Shown here: positions 7,121 through 12,970 of the stretch, piece after piece
How the letters are laid out: each line of letters starts with the position of its first letter
Position numbering within the stretch: position 1 is the stretch's first letter
Assembly (NCBI GenBank): GCA_030619215.1
Contig: JAUXBV010000014.1
Span: 1 to 15,006 of the forward strand
Direction: 5' to 3'
From: Fibrobacterota bacterium
Lineage (GTDB): Bacteria; Fibrobacterota; Chitinivibrionia; Chitinivibrionales; JANQEN01
DNA: 15,006 nt
Made by a program: the position numbers and the translations under genes
The notes under the pieces: model-generated
Told to the model about the DNA's origin: nothing
What the model saw: the letters and a program-made list of their open reading frames with translations, nothing else
Database searches by the model: none

Positions 7121-8272
7121 ATGACACGAGCATTTGCTTCCGACTATCGTGAAAAGAATCGCGATTACCCGGACCCTTACCCTCTTCACAAACTAAAAAG
7201 AGTGGACAGGCCAACCACGGTGATTAACGATGATGAGGTTTCCCGGATGGACGAGCGCGATGGCGGCTTCCACAGGGCCGGGCAGGGGGATTATGGTGAT
7301 TTTATCCGGAAGGAATACAAGCGATTTATGACCAAATATCCCCTCTCCAAGGCGCTGCTTACCATGTCCAGATATCTTGCGCCGGTTGTTAAAGGGGAGG
7401 AAGGTAAAAGCAGAGTGTCGCTTACCGGGGATCCTGTTGCAATGGCCAGGCATATTAAAGAAACCGCATACTTTCTCCGTGCTGATCAGGTTGGTATCTG
7501 CGAGCTGCCTCCATACGCCGTGTTTACCCACAGCAGGTGGGACGGCGAGCCGGTTGAGCTTAACCACAAATATGCAATTGCCATTCTGATTGACCAGGAC
7601 TGGAAAACTTCAGAAGCTTTCAAGGGCAATGACTGGATCAGCAACTCTATGAGCTTTCTTTCCTATTCAACATCCGGCTTCATTGCCTGTATACTTGCCG
7701 ACTATATTCGTAACCTCGGATACCCGGCCCGTGCTCATCACGCAATGAACTACCAGGTAGTTGTCCCTCCCATTCTTCTATGGGCAGGGTTGGGAGAGAT
7801 GTGCCGCGTCGGTGATGTTGTGCTTAACCCCTTTTTAGGAACGCGTTTTAAAGCTGCGGTTGTTACCACTGACCTGCCCCTGGCAGTTGATAAACCTATT
7901 GACTTCGGCCTTCAGGATTTCTGCAGTAAATGCGGCAAGTGTGCGAAAGCGTGTCCTGCCCAGGCGATTAGCCACGGAGATAAGGTAATGTATAACGGCT
8001 ATGAGAGATGGCCCATTGATGTGAAGAAATGCACTGGCATGAGGGTCGGAAACCAGCATGGCTCCGGGTGCGGTACCTGTATGAAGGTATGCCCCTGGAG
8101 TAAGCCTGACACCCCATTTCACAGGTCGGTTAACTGGATCGTAAGGAATATGCCCTTCACCAGAAGAGCGATAATCAAAGCGGATGATATAATGGGATAT
8201 GGGAAACAGAAACCGGAATGGAAATGGTGGCTGGATGTTGAGGATGTTGAGGGAAAACTTCAGGAAAAGTAA
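7121..8272 (+). CDS. Reductive dehalogenase-like corrinoid/Fe-S protein (orphan, no Tat signal)
   Basis: This 383-residue protein resembles the RdhA family, cobalamin-dependent enzymes related to epoxyqueuosine reductase QueG. The N-terminal two thirds (about 95-260) carry the corrinoid-binding nitroreductase-like part, including SYSTSGFIACILADYIRNLG (181-200) and the YPARAHHAMN stretch (201-210). The C-terminal third has two 4Fe-4S motifs: CSKCGKCAKACP (Cys 268, 271, 274, 278) and Cys 304 with GCGTCMKVCP (Cys 317, 320, 324). All eight Cys ligands are present. Respiratory RdhA proteins are about 450-500 residues with a Tat signal and an RdhB anchor. This one lacks the Tat RR motif, is shorter and has no small membrane gene next to it, so it is probably cytosolic. 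GGAG (7111-7114) sits 6 nt before the ATG. Its G+C is visibly higher than in its neighbours (about 52% in one sampled line against about 28% in the kinase gene), hinting at transfer. The substrate is unknown. Confidence 0.85.
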   Translation: MTRAFASDYREKNRDYPDPYPLHKLKRVDRPTTVINDDEVSRMDERDGGFHRAGQGDYGDFIRKEYKRFMTKYPLSKALLTMSRYLAPVVKGEEGKSRVSLTGDPVAMARHIKETAYFLRADQVGICELPPYAVFTHSRWDGEPVELNHKYAIAILIDQDWKTSEAFKGNDWISNSMSFLSYSTSGFIACILADYIRNLGYPARAHHAMNYQVVVPPILLWAGLGEMCRVGDVVLNPFLGTRFKAAVVTTDLPLAVDKPIDFGLQDFCSKCGKCAKACPAQAISHGDKVMYNGYERWPIDVKKCTGMRVGNQHGSGCGTCMKVCPWSKPDTPFHRSVNWIVRNMPFTRRAIIKADDIMGYGKQKPEWKWWLDVEDVEGKLQEK

Positions 8273-8297
8273 TTATTCCAAGAAATCAATTGGATCA

Positions 8298-8329
8298 ACA
8301 ACGTGTTGTAAAACATTGTAAAGCACAAT
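8298..8329. promoter_or_regulatory. Operator-like repeat cluster upstream of the HTH-ATPase gene
   Basis: ACAAC GT GTTGT (8298-8309) is an inverted repeat. It overlaps TTGTAAAACA (8306-8315), which is followed directly by the near copy TTGTAAAGCA (8316-8325), giving a 10-bp direct-repeat period of about one helical turn. ATTGT (8315-8319) and ACAAT (8325-8329) form another inverted pair. The segment ACAACGT (8298-8304) ... AACATTGT (8312-8319) repeats the two halves of the palindrome at 6840-6857 with a different spacer. It lies 100-200 bp upstream of the gene, as expected for a regulator-binding site. The rest of the 8273-8404 gap shows only a stray TATAAT at 8354-8359 without a matching -35. 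Confidence 0.35.
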
Positions 8330-8404
8330 AAAACAACTGTTACTTTCATATCCTATAATATATCAGATAGTTATATGCGTTTGTGAAATTTCTTATGTAA
8401 ATAC

Positions 8405-8433
8405 TTGTAAAACAACTCGGAATACATTATAAT
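8405..8433 (+). promoter_or_regulatory. Sigma-70-type promoter for the HTH-ATPase operon
   Basis: TTGTAA (8405-8410) and a perfect TATAAT (8428-8433) are separated by exactly 17 bp. Transcription would start at about 8440-8441. That leaves no room for a leader before the ATG at 8445 but gives a leader of about 55 nt to the ATG at 8496, supporting the later start codon. Confidence 0.6.
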
Positions 8434-8458
8434 AATAAAAGGATATGGTAACTGCAGG

Positions 8459-8477
8459 CCAGGTAAAAGCAACCTGG
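8459..8477 (+). promoter_or_regulatory. Leader hairpin before the HTH-ATPase start codon
   Basis: CCAGGT (8459-8464) pairs perfectly with ACCTGG (8472-8477) over a 7-nt loop. It would lie in the predicted 5' leader between the promoter and the ATG at 8496. It could be an RNA hairpin that affects translation or a DNA operator. Confidence 0.35.
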
Positions 8478-8495
8478 GAAAGAAATGGGATTTTT

Positions 8496-9575
8496 ATGGA
8501 TATAGAGTATCTTACAATTAATGATGTCTGCAAATTGCTGAATATAAGCAGGCCTACACTTAATGTATATCGAGAGAAGTTTGATATCACTCATTCAGAG
8601 ATCAGGGGGAGGGTCTTTTTTAAGAAACTGGAAATACTTGAAAAACTCTATCTTAGAAATGAAATGATAAAACCTGAGATGAGTTTTACGGTAAATAACG
8701 ATTTCAACGTTCAAACAATAGAGATTGCACAAAACGTATTCGATATAAGACAAATAAAAACAATCGATCCATTCGGGGCATTTTGTCTATTATGCTGCTT
8801 GTTGGGGAGAGTAAGGAGGCAGGAAAATGTCTACTTGCTTATAGAGAAGAATTCTGCTTCGTTTTACCTGCAGAGTATAAATTTTTTTCACGAATTAACG
8901 AGGGCTCATTCGGAATATGTGCATTACAATGCATCAATTCTCGAAGATGTATACTTGGACAACTCCGAAATAATATTGCCTCTGTACCTGATCGGCTACC
9001 GGGGTGGTGAGAAAAGAATTCTTGATGATATCTATGCCAATCTCAGAAAACAGGGCTTTTCAGATAATTTATGTTCATCCCTCGGTTGGATATTAGGGGA
9101 ACTTGCAGACAATACAGCAACTCACGCAGGTGGTGTACCGTGCTACTTCATGCTCTCAAGTACCATCGGACCAACCCCCTTCAAGTTTCTTACCCTAACA
9201 ACCGGTGATGTCGGCAAAGGGATCCCGACAACAGTAAAATCAAACAAAAAGTATTCGGAATTGACCGATTATCAGGCTTTAATAACTGCATTTAAGTCAG
9301 ATGTTTCGTCATGGGACGACTTTCACAAACGGGGAAAAGGCCTTAATGACCTGTTGGGTGTAACCAAAGGAAACGGTTCCTGGGTCAGGACAGAGTCTAA
9401 CGGTAAGGGCGCACACTTCGACTTTACTAAATCTCCATGCAGTGTTAATGAAAGAGCTGCCGGTACTGATGAAAAAGGTACCAGGTACTGTTTAATTCTC
9501 ATTGATTCAGAATTCAACTATGTTTCGAAAAAAGAAATTAATGAATTATTGGACAAACATCTGGAGCAATTATGA
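8496..9575 (+). CDS. HTH-STAS-like-GHKL ATPase regulatory protein
   Basis: This 359-residue protein appears to join three modules. Residues 4-50 are a MerR/excisionase-type helix-turn-helix (LTINDVCKLLNISRPTL). Residues 65-150 have a STAS-like pattern (DIRQIKTIDPFGAFCLLCCL). Residues 185-340 are a GHKL-fold ATPase: N-box ELADNTATHA (E202, N206), G1 box DVGKG (238-242) and a second glycine motif RGKGL (289-293). No histidine-kinase phospho-acceptor domain or membrane helix is seen, so it should be a cytosolic DNA-binding ATPase switch of the SpoIIAB/RsbW type rather than a sensor kinase. The start at 8496 was preferred over 8445 because the promoter at 8405-8433 leaves no leader for 8445 and the HTH begins right after the later ATG. 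The weak GGGA is 5 nt upstream. It overlaps the next gene by ATGA. The target promoter and signal are unknown. Confidence 0.82.
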   Translation: MDIEYLTINDVCKLLNISRPTLNVYREKFDITHSEIRGRVFFKKLEILEKLYLRNEMIKPEMSFTVNNDFNVQTIEIAQNVFDIRQIKTIDPFGAFCLLCCLLGRVRRQENVYLLIEKNSASFYLQSINFFHELTRAHSEYVHYNASILEDVYLDNSEIILPLYLIGYRGGEKRILDDIYANLRKQGFSDNLCSSLGWILGELADNTATHAGGVPCYFMLSSTIGPTPFKFLTLTTGDVGKGIPTTVKSNKKYSELTDYQALITAFKSDVSSWDDFHKRGKGLNDLLGVTKGNGSWVRTESNGKGAHFDFTKSPCSVNERAAGTDEKGTRYCLILIDSEFNYVSKKEINELLDKHLEQL

Positions 9576-9850
9576 GTACCGTTCAAATGGGCCAATTCGG
9601 TTCTACTTTGACTGACAGAGCAGATGGTAAAAAAACATTTCAGGAAATCACTGAGAAATACGCACTACCAGTGGTCCTGGATTTTCAGGGAGTCGTCTCT
9701 TTAGGCTCTTCATTTGGGGAAGAAGTAATACTCAGGGTCGCTCCTCTGCAGAATAATACAATCACCGTTGCTAACATAAACAGTGTGATGAAAAATTCTG
9801 TAAGGAGGATAGTAGAGGATACTGAGATTAAAGTCATATTCAATGATTAG
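9572..9850 (+). CDS. STAS-like DUF4325 protein, partner of the upstream ATPase
   Basis: The 92-residue protein matches the small STAS-like DUF4325 pattern. The core is VVLDFQGVVSLGSSFGEEVI (34-53), where the loop after the strand holds the Ser/Gly cluster SLGSSFGEE in place of the DSSGLG of classical STAS domains, followed by ITVANINSVMKNSVRRIVED. DUF4325 proteins are commonly encoded beside GHKL ATPases, as here, and are thought to act as their binding partner or phospho-switch. The start codon overlaps the ATPase stop (ATGA), and GGAG lies about 6 nt upstream, so translation is coupled and the two products are probably made in fixed ratio. Whether a Ser in the loop is phosphorylated cannot be told from sequence. 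The function is unproven. Confidence 0.82.
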   Translation: MSTVQMGQFGSTLTDRADGKKTFQEITEKYALPVVLDFQGVVSLGSSFGEEVILRVAPLQNNTITVANINSVMKNSVRRIVEDTEIKVIFND

Positions 9851-9876
9851 AGAAAGGTCTCCGGGCAATTCGCTTT

Positions 9877-9898
9877 CCCCTCGACACGTGTCAGGGGG
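9877..9898. repeat. Inverted repeat after the DUF4325 gene
   Basis: CCCCT (9877-9881) and AGGGG flank a perfect 10-bp palindrome, GACACGTGTC (9883-9892), giving about 10 bp of pairing with one bulged C. It lies 27 bp past the stop codon, the position of a terminator, but no T run follows. It may be a factor-assisted terminator or a protein-binding palindrome. Confidence 0.4.
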
Positions 9899-10055
9899 AT
9901 TGATAACCTATATCAAGAGTGTTTCTGAGTGAAATAGATAAAAAAAATAAAAAAATGCCTGCACCACAAGGAATTGATGCTTTCAAATAATTCATAAAAG
10001 TTTCATTTATCATCCAGGTAAAACTATTTTAATAGAGACAAAAGAAAATATTTGA

Positions 10056-10076
10056 GTTTTACGAGGGGAGTAAAAC
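10056..10076. repeat. Hairpin in the 9851-10284 intergenic gap
   Basis: GTTTTAC (10056-10062) and GTAAAAC (10070-10076) are a perfect 7-bp inverted repeat around a purine loop GAGGGGA. The 434-bp gap has no plausible gene. It is very AT-rich, with A runs near 9945-9965, and holds this hairpin, the 9877-9898 palindrome and the pseudoknot-like pair at 10157-10204. Confidence 0.35.
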
Positions 10077-10156
10077 AGGTAAATAGTAAAGGGCAGGTTT
10101 TTATTATTAATACTGATAAATATTCAATAATTATTTTCCATAAAATGTAGAAATAC

Positions 10157-10204
10157 AAAGCAATTGTACCTCCCCATTATTTCCTTGCTTTAAAAAAGGT
10201 ACAA
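10157..10204 (+). promoter_or_regulatory. Pseudoknot-capable double inverted repeat upstream of the flavoprotein gene
   Basis: Two perfect inverted repeats interlock: AAAGCAA (10157-10163) with TTGCTTT (10185-10191), and TTGTACCT (10164-10171) with AGGTACAA (10197-10204). The order is 1, 2, 1', 2', so they could form an H-type pseudoknot with a 13-nt middle loop and an AAAAA third loop, or two mutually exclusive hairpins. The element lies about 80 nt before the start codon of the oxidoreductase. It matches no riboswitch consensus that I recognise. Confidence 0.3.
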
Positions 10205-10284
10205 GAAACAATACACTCGATTCATTACTGCTCTGTCGTCATTAATAATAATATTTATTTAACGTTTTTATACGATTGCTGTTC

Positions 10285-11865
10285 ATGGCTAACAATAACC
10301 ACTATGATATTATAATCATCGGCTCCGGAATCGGCGCGCTTACCTTAGCCGGCATTGTGGCCAGGGTTAACAAAAAAAAGGTGCTCATTTTAGAACGCCA
10401 CTCGAAAATAGGAGGGTATACCCACTCGTTTTCCCGGAAGAAATACAAGTGGGATGTTGGCCTGCATTATATCGGTACGATATTTGAGGGAAGGTTAACG
10501 GGGAGAGTTTTTAATTTTATTACCAATGGAAAACTGAAGTGGCAAAAAATTTTAGAGCCTTTTGAGGCTTTTGTTTATCCGGACTTTACCTTTAAGCAGT
10601 TTGGCGATAAGAAGAAATTCAAGCGTGATCTTATAAATCTTTTCCCCGAAGAAAAAAAGGCAATAGAGATGTATTTCAGGGATATCAGGTCTGCTTACCG
10701 CTGGTTTTTAATATATTTCCTGTGCCGTTTCATGCCCGCCTTTCTGACAATTCCACTGGAGCTTATCAATAAACTTTTTCAGAAAAAAATCCTGATGATC
10801 ACGTCGGATTATCTTGACAAATATTTTAAAGACCGGAAACTGAAATCTTTGTTGACATCTCAATGGGGTAATTACGGCCTGCCACCCTCAAGAAGCGCTT
10901 TTTTAATACATGCAATAGTAGTGAATCATTTTGTCAACGGTGGCTATTATCCAAAAGGAGGGTCAGAGGAGATAGCCAACAATATTGTTCCGGCTATTGA
11001 GGCGAATGGGGGTAGATGTCTTGTCAACCATGAAGTTTCTCAACTGATAGTTGACAATAACAGAGCCGTGGGTGTTCTGGTAAACGTCCTGAAAAAATCG
11101 AAATCATACACCGAAAGGTATTATGCTCCTGTAGTAGTATCGAATATCGGCGCTTACAACACCTATACGAAACTTATCCCAAAGGATGTACCTATACCAT
11201 TTATTAATAAATGTATAAAAATTAACAACACTTCGACCTGTGTTGCCCTCCATGTTGGATTGAAGGATGATGTGAAATCGTTAGGGATTAAATCTACCAA
11301 TCATTGGATCTATGACAGCTATGATCATGACAGACATTACAGTAACAGTACTCTTGTCGAAGGAAATCCCTCCGCGTGCTATCTCTCTTTCATCTTTCAC
11401 AAGGATTTGAAAGCCAAAGCAAACACGGCTGTGATAATAGCCTATGTATATTACTCGAAGTTTAAAAAATGGAAGCATCAGTCATCAGGTAAAAGAGATA
11501 AAGAGTATTATGAGCTAAAGGATAAAATCTCAACAGGCCTCATTAACTTTGTTGATCGTCGCTATCCCGGATTCAGAAACATGGTTGACCATGCAGAGTT
11601 ATCGACGCCATTGACATCGGAGCATTTCACCGCTCACCCCGAAGGGGCCATGTACGGTCTGCCCGCCACCCCTGAAAGATACCGCCAGAAATGGCTGAAA
11701 GTTAAGACCCCGGTAAAGGGTTTTTATCTTACCGGTACGGATATTTCCGCATTAGGTATAGTCCCGTCAATGATGGGGGGCCTGGCAACAGCTTCTTATT
11801 TAAACGGGCCATTTGGATTCTTTAAACTGGTACGCGAGATGAAAAGAAATAAGACCTATTCCTAA
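10285..11865 (+). CDS. FAD-dependent oxidoreductase, CrtI / CRTISO / retinol-saturase type
   Basis: The 526-residue protein (ATG at 10285) belongs to the phytoene-desaturase / carotenoid-isomerase / all-trans-retinol 13,14-reductase group. It starts with a Rossmann dinucleotide-binding fold: DIIIIGSGIGALT with GxGxxA at 13-18, and the strand-2 acidic residue E37 in VLILERH. GGYTHSF (43-49) and DVGLHYIG (about 57-64) follow, typical of the family. The C-terminal FAD signature is FYLTGTDISALGIVPSMMGG. Length is normal. Members desaturate, isomerise or saturate conjugated polyenes, often at membranes. No other carotenoid gene (crtB, crtE) is present, so the substrate here is uncertain and could be another polyene lipid. 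No Shine-Dalgarno is seen before the ATG. A TTG 9 nt upstream is a less likely start. It stands alone between long gaps. Confidence 0.88.
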   Translation: MANNNHYDIIIIGSGIGALTLAGIVARVNKKKVLILERHSKIGGYTHSFSRKKYKWDVGLHYIGTIFEGRLTGRVFNFITNGKLKWQKILEPFEAFVYPDFTFKQFGDKKKFKRDLINLFPEEKKAIEMYFRDIRSAYRWFLIYFLCRFMPAFLTIPLELINKLFQKKILMITSDYLDKYFKDRKLKSLLTSQWGNYGLPPSRSAFLIHAIVVNHFVNGGYYPKGGSEEIANNIVPAIEANGGRCLVNHEVSQLIVDNNRAVGVLVNVLKKSKSYTERYYAPVVVSNIGAYNTYTKLIPKDVPIPFINKCIKINNTSTCVALHVGLKDDVKSLGIKSTNHWIYDSYDHDRHYSNSTLVEGNPSACYLSFIFHKDLKAKANTAVIIAYVYYSKFKKWKHQSSGKRDKEYYELKDKISTGLINFVDRRYPGFRNMVDHAELSTPLTSEHFTAHPEGAMYGLPATPERYRQKWLKVKTPVKGFYLTGTDISALGIVPSMMGGLATASYLNGPFGFFKLVREMKRNKTYS

Positions 11866-11873
11866 AGTCGACA

Positions 11874-11902
11874 TTGCATTTTCCAAACTTTAATTTTATA
11901 AT
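11874..11902 (+). promoter_or_regulatory. Sigma-70-type promoter for the STAS gene
   Basis: TTGCAT (11874-11879) and a perfect TATAAT (11897-11902) are separated by 17 bp. Transcription would start near 11909, giving a leader of about 33 nt that contains AAGG about 8 nt before the ATG at 11943. Confidence 0.5.
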
Positions 11903-11942
11903 TTATAGTGATTATTATCAGTGAATGCCTTAAGGTATACTT

Positions 11943-12269
11943 ATGGGATTTAAGTTAAAAAAAACAAAGCATAACGGAGTTCCCGTTTTAGGGCTTCATG
12001 GCAGGGTTTCAGGCGGTGATACCCTGAAGGTGTCGCGAAAGCTTGAGGCTCTCTCCAAAAAAAAGTTTGACAGGGTTGTTGTTGACCTCAGCAAGATTGA
12101 CTTCATTGACAGCAGTTGGCTGGGCGCTTTTATATATACGTGGAAACTTTTCAATGAGCTTAACAAACAACTGATTTTTCTGATCCCTCCGGGTATTATA
12201 CTGGACATTTTCAAGAGTGCCAGACTTGATATGACTTTTACAATTATTGATTCTTTAGATAACCTGTAA
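11943..12269 (+). CDS. STAS-domain anti-anti-sigma factor
   Basis: This 108-residue protein is one STAS domain of the usual SpoIIAA/RsbV size. VPVLGLHGRVSGGDT opens the fold. VVVDLSKIDFIDSSWLGAF (46-64) carries the phospho-acceptor loop, with Ser57-Ser58 after Asp56 in the position of the phosphorylated Ser of SpoIIAA. Trp59 replaces the usual Gly of DSSGLG. In this family the unphosphorylated form sequesters a GHKL anti-sigma kinase and frees a sigma factor. No cognate RsbW-like gene is adjacent; the nearest GHKL protein is encoded at 8496-9575 and the nearest sigma gene at 12413. It has its own promoter and no overlap with neighbours, so its partner is uncertain. It may also feed response to the membrane Ser/Thr kinase or a PP2C phosphatase elsewhere. 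Confidence 0.9.
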   Translation: MGFKLKKTKHNGVPVLGLHGRVSGGDTLKVSRKLEALSKKKFDRVVVDLSKIDFIDSSWLGAFIYTWKLFNELNKQLIFLIPPGIILDIFKSARLDMTFTIIDSLDNL

Positions 12270-12333
12270 AATTTATTTGATACATCATTTGAATTATTTG
12301 TAAAGAATTCAGAAGACTTCCCTTTCCGATGTT

Positions 12334-12343
12334 TTGTAAAACA
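12334..12343 (+). promoter_or_regulatory. Shared TTGTAAAACA motif upstream of the sigma gene
   Basis: The same 10-mer occurs at 8306-8315 and 8405-8414 upstream of the HTH-ATPase gene, with a weaker relative (TTGTAAAGAA) at 12298-12307. Here it sits in the palindrome GTTTT GT AAAAC (12331-12342). It could be an operator, or a -35 element, since ATAAAT lies 17 bp after TTGTAA. No Shine-Dalgarno precedes the sigma ATG. Confidence 0.35.
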
Positions 12344-12412
12344 GCATAATAACATCATAAATAATCTAAAAATAGTCCTTTATATTTTCCACCCAATACC
12401 GTCTAATTAAGC

Positions 12413-12970
12413 ATGACTACCAATGAACTAATCGCAGAAGCAAAAAACGGCAGCAAGGGCGCATTAACGGTCCTGCTTCTCAATAATAAAGGGATTGTTA
12501 CTGCGGTTGTTCAGCGGTTTATCTTTGAACGCGAGCAGTATGAGGATATTATTCAGACCATTTTTACAAAAGCCATAAAAACGATAAAACAGTTTAACGG
12601 CGCCTGCCGTTTTTCAACGTGGCTGTACAGGATATCGGTAAACGAATGTGTAGAATATATCCGAAGAAGGGCCCGCGCAAAGAAGTATTTCTCACCTGCT
12701 CCTGATGATTTCACCGCTTTCCCTGATTGCAGCTCCCCGGATGCAATAGCACAGATATCCGATCAGGAGTTGCGAAATGATATTCAACTGGCTTTGCAGG
12801 CACTGCCCCTCGATCAGAAGACCGCATTCTCGTTGTACTATTTCGGCAATTACAGCGGAAAAGATGTGGCGGAGACGCTTAATATTACAGAAGCTAATTT
12901 TTTCATGAGGCTCAAAGCTGCACGGGACGCCATGAAGAAAAAACTGATTGAGCGCGGGTGGCACTTATGA
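12413..12970 (+). CDS. ECF-type RNA polymerase sigma factor (sigma-70 family, group 4)
   Basis: The 185-residue protein has the two-domain ECF layout. Sigma-2 covers about 24-90: YEDIIQTIFTKAIKTIKQF is region 2.1-2.2 and FSTWLYRISVNECVEYIRRR is regions 2.3-2.4. A linker with Pro and acidic residues (about 94-120) follows. Sigma-4 covers about 122-178: LALQALPLDQKTAFSLYYFGNYSGKDVAETLNIT with the recognition helix TEANFFMRLKAARDAMKKKL. It directs RNA polymerase to a small regulon and is normally held by a membrane anti-sigma factor, which fits the overlapping downstream gene (ATGA). Region 3 is absent, as is normal for ECF. No Shine-Dalgarno is visible before the ATG, and GTCTAA 7 nt upstream could be an ECF -10 giving a leaderless message, but no matching -35 was found. 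The ECF group cannot be assigned. Confidence 0.93.
   Translation: MTTNELIAEAKNGSKGALTVLLLNNKGIVTAVVQRFIFEREQYEDIIQTIFTKAIKTIKQFNGACRFSTWLYRISVNECVEYIRRRARAKKYFSPAPDDFTAFPDCSSPDAIAQISDQELRNDIQLALQALPLDQKTAFSLYYFGNYSGKDVAETLNITEANFFMRLKAARDAMKKKLIERGWHL

Noticed and set aside
7193..7567. Minus-strand ORF of 124 codons
   Set aside because: It lies wholly inside the well-supported reductive dehalogenase-like gene on the other strand and shows no domain.
8445..8495. Upstream ATG at 8445 for the HTH-ATPase gene
   Set aside because: The purine stretch AAAAGGA is only 1 nt from this ATG, and the predicted transcription start is about 8440. The extra 17 residues show no conserved pattern ahead of the HTH.
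10157..10204. preQ1-type riboswitch
   Set aside because: The pseudoknot-like layout and A-rich loop are reminiscent, but the stem and loop consensus bases do not match and the downstream gene is not linked to queuosine.
10276..10284. TTG start for the flavoprotein
   Set aside because: It adds three residues before an ATG that leads directly into the Rossmann fold; no Shine-Dalgarno favours it.
12958..12966. GTG start for the FecR/TPR gene
   Set aside because: The ATG at 12967 overlaps the sigma stop as ATGA, the same coupling seen twice elsewhere in the window.
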